Assembly (NCBI GenBank): GCA_949752735.1
Contig: OX457042.1
Coordinates: forward strand, 58,875,797-58,939,796
DNA from: Lumbricus terrestris
Lineage: Eukaryota; Annelida; Clitellata; Crassiclitellata; Lumbricidae
Length of the DNA: 64,000 bases
Direction of reading: 5' to 3'
A model generated the notes under the pieces. That model worked only from the letters and a program-made list of their open reading frames with translations, did not search any database and was not told the DNA's origin. The stretch's first letter is position 1. Each line of letters opens with the position of its first letter. A program made the position numbers and the translations under genes. This document shows positions 10,232 through 21,776 of the stretch, in pieces.

Positions 10232-12768
10232 CAGGGGCGGATCCAGGGGGCCAATCCGGCCATGGCTCCCATTCTAAATCTCCATGGGACGTGCCCCCCA
10301 TCCATGCTCGCCCAAAAGATTTTTTGGCAGGGAGTCAGTCATGGCCAGGAGAAGTAATATATAAATGTAATTAAAATCTAAGCCTCTCACACAATTGCAT
10401 TGTCTTAATATATAAAGCAATGAAAAGAAACAATCTTTCAACAGCATCCGACTATGATTTAAATTTTATGGCATACAATGTTTGTTATTCGTGGATATAT
10501 TCTTTAGTATAATGTAAAAATATTAACACTGATAAACACAATTATAACTAATAACAACTAACTATTATTTACAAAGCAAGTTAGCACTAAAAACAGTATT
10601 AGGGATTTTTTCCCAGATGTAAAAAATTTAAGGGGCAAAATTTTTTAAGTTTTGAATTTAGTCTAGATGTGCAAGAAACTGCAGTGAATGATCACACATG
10701 TTTACTTCTTGTTCTTATTTATTCCTTACTATGTTTCATTCAGTGGTTGGAAGTATTTTATTTACTGTAGTCTTAAAAATAATATAATAGGGTGAGGTCT
10801 ACTCATACTTTAACTTGGAATTATTTAGCATTGTGTGCTTCCTATTATAAATACATAAACACTTTTTAAAATACTTTTGTTTGCCATTAATAACAGCTAA
10901 TAGAGCATTGTTGCATGCTGTATGCACTAGCCCTACAATAACTATTATTCACTATTATTATTTATGGGGAAAGCAGTGGCGGCGCCAGGATTTCAGTTTT
11001 GTGGGGTTAAAGAGGGTAAATCGTCCAAAAATTTTATTTTTACATGGGAAAAAATGAATGACCTTTTTTAGGGGTTTAGCCCCCTCAAGCCCCCTAGCGC
11101 CGTCACTAGGGGAAAGTCTCTGGTTATGGCCCTTAGCCACGCATAACATACATCCATAACATAGCCATAATGTCATGGATATATATATATATATATATTT
11201 ATATATTTATATAAATATAATATATATAATTAATTATATATAATATTATATAATTATACAGTCTACCAAGAAACATTTGCAATGCAACTTTGTCAACCAA
11301 CTGTCCATTGCCAGTGTGTGCCTTCACTTCAATCTGAGACTCAAATGTAAGCTTCTCGCACAATTGCATTGGGAAATAAAAACTTTGCAAACCACTTTCA
11401 CGAACAAGAGTTTGATCTATGCTTCTAAAAAAAACTTAATGTACCTATTTGCTTATTCCTGGCCCCTTTTTCTACAAATTTCTTGTGACAGTTTAAAAAT
11501 CGAATGTTCTAGCAATAATAATATTATTATACTCAAAGTTTTCAAAGGTCAACCTGGCCAAATCAACAAGATGTGAATGAGATATTGTAGCCCTTCAAAT
11601 ATTTAAATCTATCATTTTGTTTTTGCTAAATGATCTCTTTGCAGAAGCTACCACTGATGGAATATGCAAAAAACAGAAACACTTTGATTGCACGCTCCTC
11701 CTAGCCCCTGAAAATGTATGGCCAATTTCTTAATCTGTGCGTTCTTGGGGGCTTAGCCCCATAGCCCTGATAAATTCCGCCCATGCCTATAAGAGTGCAT
11801 TTCTTGTATGCTATACTGTGTATACTGAATTTTTTTTAGCAATCTGATACAATCCTGTTAAAATGAGTGTAACTTACTCTTAATATTTGCACAAATACTA
11901 TTTTTGTTCAACTGAATGACGTCTCTCCAGCGCTATCTTTCAAATTTGAAACTGTCAAATTTCAAACTGTTTTGGTTCTGTTGTTTGAACACCTGAACAC
12001 CTAGTAAAACAACATCATTACTACATGACTTTAAGATTTTGGACCCCACAATTTATTAGTTCTTGGCTGGTTTGTGTACCATTTGTTATTATTTAACTGC
12101 AAAGTGTGTCCTGGTCAGCAATTCATGACCATCTTAGGAAACATGAATAAGCTAATTCTAGTGCAGAAAAGTCAGCTCATGTAATATAATTATACTCATG
12201 TCTGAAGTTATTCACTATAATAACCCAGCAACAGCAGAACTGAGCTGCTGGACTCGATACATGCAGATATTATTAATATTGTATATATTACCGTAATATT
12301 GTGTTGTATATATTTTTATCAGTACTGAACAAATTGAGTAATTTTGCTAAAATGACATCTCACAAGGGCACTGTTGCAGTGTGGAAACTTAAAAAAAAAC
12401 TATTTTTGAATTATAGCCCTCTAGAGTCTATATTTATTGAGATCTTACGGCACTCCTATTAGCACTGAAAAGAACAGCTATTTTGCTAAGATAACAGCTT
12501 AAAATGCTACCATTGCAATGTGAAAATTCAAAAAGTTTCTGGTGGGAGGGGCGTATTCCCTCCCCACACTCCTCCCCCATCACTCTCGGCGCTATACGCG
12601 CCTCATGATTGTCCTCCAGACAGTCAATAATCTACACCTCCAGAAACCTCAATCACCACATAGGAGGGACTAAATTAAACTCTGGTTTCGGTCAAACGAC
12701 TAAAAAAAGGCCGACCCAAGCCCAAATTTTTTTGGCCCCCCCTTCGAAAATTCCTGGATCCGCTCCTG
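10232..12768. mobile_element. Non-autonomous hAT-like element inserted in an AGT microsatellite
   Basis: It begins CAGGGGCGGATCCAGG and ends CCTGGATCCGCTCCTG, an inverted repeat typical of hAT. It is flanked by GTAGTAGT on both sides. The 8-bp duplication falls inside the AGT repeat, so it cannot be proved independently, but the termini are clear. No transposase frame survives in 2.5 kb. A smaller MITE is nested at 10974-11108. Confidence 0.82.
10974..11108. mobile_element. 135-bp hAT-type MITE nested in the larger element
   Basis: The left end CAGTGGCGGCGCCAGG and right end CTAGCGCCGTCACTA are inverted repeats. A perfect 8-bp duplication, GGGGAAAG, flanks it (10966-10973 and 11109-11116). 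The family also occurs at 21507-21776. Confidence 0.9.
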
Positions 12769-13042
12769 GTAGTAGTAGTAGTAGTAGGTTTGATGCGACA
12801 GAGTTGGACGAAGCTTTGCTGTTCCATAATATGATGTCACTAAATGTGCTCTGAAAATATAGTTTATATTTCTTTACGAAAATGTTCTTATCACTTCGTG
12901 TTCAAATTATGCACAACTTAGTTTGTGTGACGTGTTTTCACCCCAAAAAGTAGTCTTTTAGCATAACTAAAGTTATCGAAACATAATTATGTCTAAGCAT
13001 GTTAACAGGGAATTAATTTCAAAACATTGCTTTTGCTTATAG

Positions 13043-13390
13043 GAGCAACAAAAATTGAACTGCAAAGTCGTGGTGTAAATTGTACAGCGTCAATTGAGTC
13101 ACAGATGCTTCATAAGAAAATCGAAGATTTGCAAAACGGAACCAAATCATGGTCACATAAAACTTGTAAACTCATCAGTCAACGGAAGGAAGAAGCAATA
13201 GAAATTCTCAGCTCTCAACTGGAGAAACAGACTGTGGTCGTTTGGATTTGGTGTCGTTCGCAAGCAGCCCTTCAATATATTCAGAAGTTGTACGAATCGA
13301 ATAAGCTGAGAGATGTCTTATTTGAAAGTATTCAAACTCCTCTTTCAACGGTGATCAACATCGATACGAATCAATTCAAGAGAACCATTG
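13043..13390 (+). CDS. Gene B, alpha/beta domain exon (exon 5)
   Basis: The exon starts after GCTTATAG with GA completing a Gly codon (phase 1). A polar, Lys/Glu-rich segment (LHKKIEDLQ..., likely helical or coiled coil) leads to the strand VVVWIWCRS, the helix ALQYIQKLYESNKLRDVLF and the strand TVINID. This beta-alpha-beta pattern is reminiscent of small domains following death folds in invertebrate proteins and faintly of the TRADD N-terminal domain. I cannot confirm either. The 3' end is ambiguous: ATTG before GCAAGT (GC donor, phase 1, used here) or GGCAA before GTATTT (phase 2, ending 13394). Both rejoin the propeller exon in frame. If unspliced, a stop follows at 13402. Confidence 0.72.
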
Positions 13391-13504
13391 GCAAGTATTT
13401 CTGAAAGCCATTCTCATAATGGAAATATGGAACATGCAATCAATATCACATAGAAACTTAGATTGATTAGTAAATGATTAAGTCATATACTAAGTGAGTC
13501 AGCG

Positions 13505-13690
13505 CTTGTTTATACGAGGGTAGAGTGGTCGACTTGCAACGCGGAGGGTACGGGTTCCATCCCCCGTCCGAATGTAGGGACCTAAAGTGAGTCTTCGCTC
13601 ACAATTGCTATGCAATATAATTGCAGTTACGCCGTCTGAGTCTCATAAGGAGGTCGATATCAAATTTCAGTTGTGTTGTACTGTATAAGT
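13505..13690 (+). mobile_element. tRNA-derived SINE, type 1 (gene B intron 5)
   Basis: A box A-like GGTAGAGTGG and box B-like GGTTCCATCCCC about 30 bp apart are followed by a non-tRNA body (CTCACAATTGCTATGCA...). It matches the SINE at 38058-38265 in the same intron of gene C. Flanking intron sequence also aligns, so it is one ancestral insertion carried by both copies. Confidence 0.75.
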
Positions 13691-13999
13691 TATGGACAGT
13701 TATTTGTTTTATTTTCGTAAAGCTACTTAATTTGTATTGAATTTGGGAATTCTGTTTGAATTAAGACATTGTTTGGAACCACAAAGTGGGGTGGAACTTT
13801 GGATGGTAAGTATAAAAATGGTACACGTGGAAAAGGCAGACAGGCAACAAGATCTTAAGAGACTTGCAGTGATACGAAAAGTATAAAAGATGCTTACACA
13901 CATCGAGGAGCAGATAATATAATAAGAAATGTTATGAAACACATAGTCTTAGTAGCCAACTCAATTCTATTTCCTACTGCACGTATTACAGTCCTAGAA

Positions 14000-14813
14000 G
14001 GGCACCCCATCAAAAGGGCGCCCGACAAAAGGGCGCCGACAAAACGGCGCCGACAAAACGGCGCCGACAAAAGGGCGCCCGACATAAGGGCGGCGCTCTT
14101 AAATGAAATAGCATCGATGAAGAGTCGGCCTATAAGTGTTAATATTATGAGCAAATAAGCAGGTCAACGCGACAAAGAGCAATTACTACTAAACTATTTC
14201 ACACATGATGTTTGTGGAAACCCAATATGCTCCGATGATCTGGAAGAGGTGCTAAAATAAACAAATCAGGTGCAGAAAGCGGTAACATGAGAGGTTGGAA
14301 AGTTTGTTACCACGTGATATGAGCCTCATATAAAAGCAAACGAAGCAGGGCAGGTCTACCGTTTGGAAATTTTCTTAACTTTCGTTAACCTTTCCATTCG
14401 ACATTGAAACATTATAATTGCCGAGTGTTAAGAACTTTTCGACTTTAACGACATTGAACCATTAGGCTAACAAATTATTTGCCGTAGACTACTGTAACAG
14501 TAGTTTTAACTTTTTAATCAGATTCCTAGTTTTAACAACTTTTCAAACTCTCAATAAATTCCTTGTTTGCATTTCACAAATAATTTTTTGCCTTCCAAAT
14601 CTCGTTAAAACATGAGGTCATATATGTAGTGGTGGCTCACTTGTCGTTTTCAAATCATTTATTTCATCCGCGATATCTTTCACGATAATATTTCTTTTAA
14701 GAGCGCCGCCCTTATGTCGGCGCCCTTTTGTCGGCGCCCTTTTGTCGGCGCCTTTTTGTCGGCGCCCTTTTGTCGGCGCCCTTTTGTCGGGCGCCCTTTT
14801 GACGGGTCACCCC
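14000..14813. mobile_element. Foldback element with GGCGCCCGACAAAA arrays as inverted arms
   Basis: The left arm (14000-14100) is about six units of AAAAGGGCGCCGAC. The right arm (14700-14813) is the reverse complement, about seven units. Termini are GGGCACCCCATC and the complement GGGTGACCCGTC. Possible diverged 9-bp target duplication: GTCCTAGAA / CTAATAGAA. The 600-bp centre has no gene. Arms made of short tandem units mark it as a foldback type, not a standard MITE. Confidence 0.8.
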
Positions 14814-14854
14814 TAATAGAAACATACGGCACGAAAATTTAAACCATTTGACGT

Positions 14855-15063
14855 GGGACGCCGTGGTGCAGTGGAAGGTTCTGCACATTGTGACCGAAGG
14901 GTCGAAAGTTAGAATCTGCCTCAATCCACTACGCAGCGAACTTAGACATTGGACACCCACAATTGTCAGTGAGGAGGAAAGCAACGGGAGACCATCTCAT
15001 CATCCAATCCTCCTAGAGGCATAAAGCCAATGAAAATGTTCTCCGGCAGAGAACTTATCATCA

Positions 15064-15094
<31 letters not shown>

Positions 15095-15145
15095 GTCATC
15101 ATCATCATCATCATCATCGTCATCATCATCATCATCATCATCATT
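14855..15145 (+). mobile_element. tRNA-derived SINE, type 2, with ATC-repeat tail (gene B intron 5)
   Basis: The head GCCGTGGTGCAGTGG (box A-like) and a degenerate box B are followed by TGACCGAAGGGTCG, CTCAATCCACTACG and a body ending in a long CAT/ATC microsatellite (15065-15143). It matches 38600-38830 in the same intron of gene C, with box B GGTTCGAATC intact there. This is a shared ancestral insertion. Confidence 0.8.
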
Positions 15146-15260
15146 CACTCATTTAGTTATAAGCCAGATAAACTGTGCAAAAGATAGTTAATAATTAGCC
15201 GTCAATTATTTGCGTAATAGTTCTGATTATTATTTTTCTCTATTTTCTTCTTTATTCCAG

Positions 15261-16150
15261 TCGTGTGTGTGTTTTCCATCAGTTTTACTCAGAGAATCAA
15301 TATAAAAGAAAATGAGGATCTGCGTAGAGTGACTAAGCTGCGAAACGAAATCTACATACTCTTTGTATCGTCTTCTCTTTCTGCTCGTCTTCATGAAATT
15401 CATGTCTTTGAAGATCAAAATCCATTTCAGTTGCAAAAGATAATCGATTTAACAGATATTATATTTCCCAGAGACATTGGATCCAACGAAATTGAAAATT
15501 GTCTCTACGTCACTGAATATCATGAGAGAAGCGTCTGGAAGATAACAAGAGAAGAAGATGACGGACACAAAATCATTAAATGGCTGACAACTGATTATCT
15601 ACCACGAAGTATGTCAGTGTCGAATGATGGTCAGTTCCTGGCTCTCAATGATTTGTGGACCTCTCTGATGATCTACGGATCAAACGCAGAAATTGTTCGT
15701 TTAATTCAGTTACCAACCGACATCAAGGTTCCTCTTCACGCAGTGGAAACATCCTTCGGGAATTTCATCATACTTCATTGGTGGATACAAAGGAAGGGAG
15801 ATGTTGAGTCCTACGAGGGGGAGAGTGTGAAGAAGGGGGGCATATGCGAAATGAGCAGAGATGGACAGTTGATCATCCGTCGTTTTATTCCTTCAAATGA
15901 AGCACACCAACTGAATGATCCAAACTATTTCTCAATCGATTCGGAGGATCGAGTGTTTGTGACTGACGCAAGTAATAATAGAGTGATTCTGTTTGATTCC
16001 GATCTTGGATGGAATAGAATTCTTATTCCAACAGGAGAGAAAGAAGAAACGTGGATACGAAGGCCAAATAGATTATGTTACGACGCAGAAAAGAAACAAC
16101 TGATCGTAGCAGGAAATCAAGTTAATGTTTATTCTATAAGTTGGAAATAA
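15261..16150 (+). CDS. Gene B, last exon: NHL-like beta-propeller domain
   Basis: The exon begins after TTTATTCCAG (phase 1) and ends at TAA 16148-16150, encoding about 296 residues. Motifs: KLRNEIYILF, NCLYVTEYHERSVWKI, SMSVSNDGQFLALND, IRRFIPSNEAHQL, DSEDRVFVTD, NNRVILFDSD and NRLCYDAEKKQLIV. It is about 75 residues shorter than the equivalents in A and C because it lacks one repeat segment, which in those copies looks like an internal duplication. It may therefore represent the ancestral blade number. The alternative acceptor (CATCAG, exon from 15283) is equally in frame with the GT donor of exon 5. Confidence 0.82.
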
Positions 16151-16151
16151 A
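16146..16151 (+). promoter_or_regulatory. AATAAA overlapping the stop codon of gene B
   Basis: Same overlap as in copies A and C. A possible polyadenylation signal. Confidence 0.35.
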
Positions 16152-16689
16152 CTCACTTCCGTCTAAGCCAGGCTGCTAATTTCATCAACATACTTTAGCA
16201 TTTAGCAGATAAGCCTATATAAGAGTAATTGAGCCTAAATGTCTGAAACAGTCTCTTATTTTGATTTTTTTTGCATCCGTCACACTGTATAAATTGTGAT
16301 GTAGCCTATCTAGGAATTTATAAAGCACCTCTCACTGTGACAGCGCACAGTGTCATCAATACATTATTATTACGTAAATCTCCAATGGCCATTTTTTAAA
16401 TTAGTCATAGCCTAAGATTGAGTCGCACGTACAGAACTATTCGAAAGTTGTAGGCCTACGCGTGGTTCAGCATTAAACTAACGTTTAAAAAACTATTATG
16501 CGCGTACAACATAGGAAACTGTAAGTTGGTTTTATACGAATGGTATACGAATGCGTGTTTCATATCAGGTATCGGTTTTCTTATTATAAATATTGTGAGT
16601 TTATGACATTTAAATTTAATTAAGGCACATAACTATTTTTACATAAAAATAGGCTTCACGCCATAGTCTAATATAATTATAGGCTATTT
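16152..16689. other. Intergenic B-C, no gene seen
   Basis: AT-rich unique-looking sequence with several TAGGCCTA-type words. No exon or transposon ends recognised. Confidence 0.4.
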
Positions 16690-17560
16690 TTTTCAATTCA
16701 ATATTTTCATTTCATTTATTGACAACCATACAGAGCAACAATCGAATCACATGAAGCATCAAAAAAACAAAGCTAGCAAAAACTAGTGGGCAGAGATACC
16801 ATGATGACGATGGTCATTAGGTTGCTTTATGGAGTTGTCTTGACATAGGATATTACGAGACAAAACAACATAAGAAATAAACAGAAAACACCTTAACTAG
16901 ACAGTAAACACCTTAGCTAAAAGCACACTCGACGATCATAGGGCCTTAAAATAGACGAAAATAAGAGGCACACAATTACTGGATGGTAGGGATACTGCAC
17001 TAGTGGTAGGAGTTGAATCTAACCTAAGTCTACACCAAACTAATTCAGAGTTATCGATGAGTAGTAAGCTTACTTAATAGTTTAACAATTAAATGACTCA
17101 GTGATAAGAAATAAAGATTAGCCAAGGTGTCCCAGACTAATTTATTGTTATTGTCGAGTATCAGGGCACGCAGTTGTAACTTAAAGAGTCAAAGATCAGG
17201 TTGCAATCTGATGGGAAGGAGAATCTCGTTCCATGATTGAGCCCCACTTTATATAACAGAGGAGCGTCTGGTTTGGTGGGGGTGTATAGGGCAAGTGGCA
17301 GGAGTCAGCGTATATAGTATGATACGGATGCACCTCATTCGTATGGAGGAAGAAATTCTTAAAAACAGAAGGTAATATGCCATGAAAATATCTAAACATG
17401 AATAATTCGCTTAGGCTGTCTGAATTTGCCTAATTTGGTAAACATTGAGAAACATTATCGGAATTTAGATTCAGTCGATGTCCCATAGCATAGCGCATGT
17501 TTCCTACATATCGAATTGCTCGCTTTTGGAGCTTAACCCTATGACGCACACCTGGGCTCC
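16690..17560 (-). mobile_element. LINE 3' fragment, minus strand
   Basis: The minus strand reads LQKRAIRYVGN, then FMFRYFHGILPSVF and IKWGSIMERDSP, the C-terminal region of a non-LTR ORF2, in broken frames. A 3' tail extends to about 16690. Truncated and inactive. Confidence 0.7.
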
Positions 17561-17741
17561 ATTGAATATCTCTATTGCTAAAAATTGTAAAAATCTGAAA
17601 TAATTCGAATTCCTCAACAATTCATCCCCCAGATGCCCGGATAAGTTGGAAGACTGTAGCATCCTTGGTTCATTGGGGAAAAATTGGGTAAGACATCTAC
17701 TTTTCAAGAAATGTCTTTTAGCATTTTTTCATTTCTTTATT

Positions 17742-18775
17742 TTAACCCTCAAATGACCAACTGGGGTCCTGGGGGACCCCAGCACCGTTTCGACTCGTGT
17801 AACTTTTTTGCCAGCAAAAATTTTTTAACGGCCTTTTATGAATTTGTCACGTGGACATCGCTAACTGTTTACGTCTAATTAAATCCGGTTTAACTTTTAC
17901 GGTTATTTTTAAAATATGAAATATCTCGTGGGTCCCCGCGCTTTATGATGATTTTTCACATGGAACCGAGATGAAAAGATATTATGACAGCGAAAATTGG
18001 TCTAGTAGGATTTAGTGTATGTATGTATATATGCATGTATGTATGTATGTATGTATGTATGTATGTATGTATGTATGTATGTATGTATGTATGTATGTAT
18101 GTATGTATGTATGTATGTATGTATGTATGTATGTATGTATGTATGTATGTATGTATGTATGTATGTATGTATGTATGTATGTGTGTGTGTGTGTGTGTAT
18201 GTATGTATGAATGTATGTATGTATTGCATGCATCTATAAATACATACATTCATACCTGCATGCATACTTGTGTGTATGTGTGTGTCTGTGCATGTATGTA
18301 CGTTTGTATGTATGCATGTATTTATGTACATACCTAGTTGCATGCACTATAGAACTACATGCTAACAGACGGGGTGTAATGGCAGAGGGATAATGTCCTA
18401 CGGAGGTAATGGTGGGGGCAATGACAGGGTAATGGGTTGGGGGGGGGGGGTAATGTTCTATACTCCTTTTAGATCCATGCCAAAAACATAGTCGTACTTC
18501 TCCGCTATGGCTTATCCCGCATGCTAACTGCTTTGTAAGGCGTCCTTGTAAGGGACGGCTGTGTTACTGCGCTATATAAATTGACCTGATTATTGTTGTT
18601 ATTATTATTACTAACTCACAGAAACTACTGACATTGCTTATTTACGCAAGTTACATATGTTACCACTAACAATATGGACGCATCAAGCAATGAACGCGTT
18701 ATTAATTATTGGGGTCCCACGGGACCCCAGTTGGTCATATTAAGGTGCAAAATATGTTGGTCGCATGAGGGTTAA
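17742..18775. mobile_element. piggyBac-type non-autonomous element with TTAA ends
   Basis: The left end is TTAACCCTCAAATGACCAAC and the right end is GGTCGCATGAGGGTTAA. Inner GGGGTCC...GGACCCC palindromes sit beside the ACCAACTGG / CCAGTTGGT words. TTAA duplication fits piggyBac. The interior is non-coding: an ATGT microsatellite and a short LINE-tail-like stretch (18540-18605, CGCTATATAAATTGACC followed by ATT repeats). Confidence 0.8.
18014..18230. repeat. (ATGT)n microsatellite
   Basis: About 40 units of GTAT with a GT-rich end at 18181-18198. The overlapping Met-Tyr-Val-Cys and Ile-His-Thr frames are artefacts. Confidence 0.97.
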
Positions 18776-19909
18776 GATCTATACGACGACGGTCATTACT
18801 TTTTTTTAGCCAGGAACGCTCGTGAGAACGCTATAGCCTAATATTGATGATATGTTTAGACCTACATGTAGGCTATGTAGGCCGATGTAGGCCTACGTCA
18901 CTCACTAACAAAGAAATAAAATATTCATAAATAGGTAATTGCATGATTATTCACCACTCACCAGTCAGTGAGTGTGTGTTTAAAGGTCAGTGTATAGTGT
19001 ATACGGTACGCAAATACGCAAAGTAACGCATAAACTGAGACAGTGACACATTATACGGATCCCATGGTATTTTTTCAATTTATTTGTGCGTCCATCCACA
19101 ATTTCGGTGCGTCCATGGACGCACCCCCTTTATTTTTGTGCGTCCGGGGTCTAAATTTGTGGGTCCCGGACGCACAGACGCGTACTAACGGAATCACTGA
19201 TTGTAAGTATAGGCCAAACCATTGTTCAACTTTATTGATCCAATGAACTTCATATCGCTATCTTTAATATAACGTTTAAATAAGCACAGTAGGCCTAGCC
19301 TACCATCACAATGTATGACTTCTTCAAATCTTCATCAGTCGAGATAATATTATAAGTAGACCTTGTCGGGCAAAGTGCAACTCAAGCCGAGATAATCGAA
19401 GCGTGTTGATCCAGATAAGTGTTAAGCTACAGAGTTCAGAGCGCACGAACCTATCAGGTCATTTCGAATTCGCCTGCTGTGCGTAATGAAGCATAACAAT
19501 ATTTCAAATAGGCCTATACATTGTAGCCTACATTATCGACCTTTAGTTTACAATTTTGACTGTTTGCTGACATTGAAGCGTTATTTTGTGATTAAAGGCT
19601 AGTTTTGAGGCAACTATTAGCCTATCTCACAAAACGCCTACAGTCAGGCGGGACCTGCGTTTTAAAGTTGGGTAAGTTAGGTAAGTAGCCTGCATGCTAT
19701 TAATGCTAGCAAATGTTTAAGACGAACAAAATGGATAGATATCTAAAAAAGTTGCAGTCGCGTACCGAACCGTACCTATATAGTATGATTTGGGTATCTA
19801 CATTGGTCTGCTCTACGATATAAACAAAATTAACCCACTAAGGAAGAGCCACGCGAGTGATGACCGGCACTCTACCTTCCGATGCAGCATTTAAATTAAT
19901 TCGTTCCGA
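18776..19909. other. Intergenic B-C, no gene seen
   Basis: Contains a local cluster of GTGCGTCCATGGACGCAC-like palindromes (19085-19185) that could be a decayed MITE, plus several TAGGCCTA words. No coding exon supported. Confidence 0.4.
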
Positions 19910-20620
19910 TTATTATTTACACAGCGACTCTTCAAGAGACCTACTCAGAGGCACTCCCAAACCAGCCACTGCTAAATAAAGTAAGGTATGATCGACTGAT
20001 AAAAAGCAGGCTGCAGGCGTGTTTAGCCTATGCACCAACCGCAAGGGTAATGACCCACAGCCGAAAAGGATATCGGCGCAGGTTAATAGAAGTGTGAACT
20101 CGCCGAACCAACAGATCCCCCCGGACGCGGTGCGAGGCAGGAGACAGGTTGAAAATATCAGACAAGTATGTTTGAGCGCAAGTAGAAAGTCATCGCCAGA
20201 CAAGCGAGGCAACTCGAAAAGATATGAGTTGAGAAACAGGGAGCCAGTGAAGAAAGTAACACACATAAGCAGAAACAAGGCATATTTAGGAAGGCTGCTG
20301 AACGAAGAACTCGATTAAGGCTCCAATAATTGGGCGACATGATCGAGTGCTTTGGTTTAATTATTATTCCAAATGGCAGACCTGCGAGTACCAAACTGCA
20401 ATGATCAAATATTCTACTAGTGATAGAGGCATGCGCAAGAGCAGCATTGGCATTACGAGAGAGGGATCTTGAGACAACGCGAACCTGGAGAGGCTAGCAG
20501 TAGCATCTACGATGGACCAATTTGATATGCTGCGAGAAATTGAGCTCTGGATCTAAAGTGATTCCGAACGCTTGCACAGTGAAAGAGAAAGAAATACTTT
20601 GAAAATTCGCGGCACGGAGA
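19910..20620 (-). mobile_element. LINE (CR1/L2-like) C-terminal fragment, minus strand
   Basis: The minus strand shows FGITLDPELNFSQHI, then RSLSRNANAALAHASITSRI and LVLAGLP, and further on LNRVLRSAA. This is the order seen in the region after the polymerase domain of CR1/L2 elements, but in several frames. It is a relic in the B-C interval. Confidence 0.65.
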
Positions 20621-20899
20621 TAGCTTAATTCTATATAGCGACCTGTTTAGAACCTTGCAAAGTAACGAATTCATGTTTGAACATTTTCTTAATCAATAAC
20701 CAAATGTTCTCAATAAAGTTTACTATTTTACTTCTATGTCTGAGCTTAGAAGCCTACTCTAAACCTTTTGTTAGGACTAATTCTCATAATTTTTTATGTA
20801 ATGCGTTGACTCCGTAGTGCCCGCACTTGGAACGACAGTTACATTACTGTAAACCTTAGTGCTATGACTACAATCTGTTTAAGTGGGAGAATAACATAA

Positions 20900-21184
20900 T
20901 AATTATGTTCAGGTCAAAAAACAAAGGAGCGCTCAAAGGATGCTCAAAGGTTTCTTTCTAAAAATAGATGTCAACCAATTTACAGCCTGTGTTATTGACC
21001 CAGTGAAGTAGAACCTAGCCTATATTTTTCATATTATTTGTGCCTATTGTTTTTAATAAGTGGCCAATGGCCATACTATGTTAAACGTTCTTAAGATATC
21101 GACGTTTTTAATCATAACAGAATCGCTCGGTAAATCAAAAACTGTAAAAGACACACCTTGAATTTATTTCAGCAAACGATCGCT
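20900..21184 (+). other. Duplicated 5' flank of gene C (promoter candidate region)
   Basis: Aligns with about 45020-45314 upstream of gene D (shared GCTCAAAGG, CTAAAAATAG, TTAAACGTTCTTAAGA and GACGTTTTTAATCATA). As C and D are recent duplicates, similarity alone does not prove a promoter. I see no convincing TATA box or initiator. Confidence 0.35.
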
Positions 21185-21284
21185 ATGGGAGCCAATACAG
21201 GAAAATACTTGCGAAACAAAAGCGGAAGTAATCGTAAACACTGGAATTCTGATTTGCAATTTGCTTCAAGTTCCATAAATAGAG
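21185..21284 (+). CDS. Gene C, exon 1 (basic N-terminus)
   Basis: ATG at 21185 opens 33 codons ending AGAG before GTCAGT (phase 1). The peptide starts MGANTGKYLRNKSG and contains RKHWNSDL. Copy D has the same-length exon at 45315 with MKRCTAGKDF, RKRRNPDL and the same donor. Sequence and frame agreement with the next exon (phase 1) support it. The frame is open just upstream and, in C only, a TTTATTTCAG precedes it. It could therefore be an internal exon, but the equivalent AG is absent in D, which favours a start here. Confidence 0.6.
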
Positions 21285-21506
21285 GTCAGTGGAAAGAAAC
21301 GAATATTCTTTAAACGGACTGCTAGAAGACCTCCGTCAGATTTCTCATAACTATTTTTGTCCCTTAATCTAACCTCCACTACGCTTACACCACCTCTGCT
21401 AATATACTTTCCACTCACGACTGAAAACCAAACTCTTTACAATCCCGATTTCACCATTGCACGACCACACCACCACCGAATAGGCCTATAAATAAAATTT
21501 AATAAC

Positions 21507-21776
21507 CAGTGGCGGCGCTAAGGGGGCTGGGGGGGCTAAGCCCCCCTACAAAAGGTTCAGCCCCCCTAAAAAATGGACATCCGATTTATTTTTACATTGA
21601 AATATCCAAGATTTTCGGTTCGATAAAAAAGGTCGCCAGAAATTTTTGTGGCGAAAATAGAAAATTTTCATGAAATTTCGGTCAATGACTAAAAAAAAAA
21701 AAAGTCGTCAGAAATTTTTGCGGCGAAAATTTCGGGGCTCAGCCCCCCCGAAATTCAAATCCTGGCGCCGGCACTG
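21507..21776. mobile_element. 270-bp hAT-type MITE in gene C intron 1
   Basis: It starts CAGTGGCGGCGCTAAGG and ends CCTGGCGCCGGCACTG. A perfect 8-bp duplication, TTAATAAC, flanks it (21499-21506 and 21777-21784). Same family as 10974-11108. Confidence 0.92.

Noticed and set aside
9909..10357. Long Asn/Ser/Tyr/Val open frames
   Set aside because: Translation of trinucleotide microsatellites in three frames and both strands; no other coding signal.
14000..14813. Possible CRISPR array (regular short repeats)
   Set aside because: Units are head to tail without spacers and mirrored in the opposite arm; the genome is animal. The same applies to 52654-52810 and 56275-56410.
17956..18343. Met-Tyr-Val-Cys and Ile-His-Thr repeat proteins
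   Set aside because: All come from the (ATGT)n microsatellite, which is open in several frames on both strands.
21185..21200. N-myristoylation signal at MGANTG in gene C
   Set aside because: Residue 6 is Gly, not Ser/Thr, and copy D starts MKR, so the site is neither canonical nor conserved.
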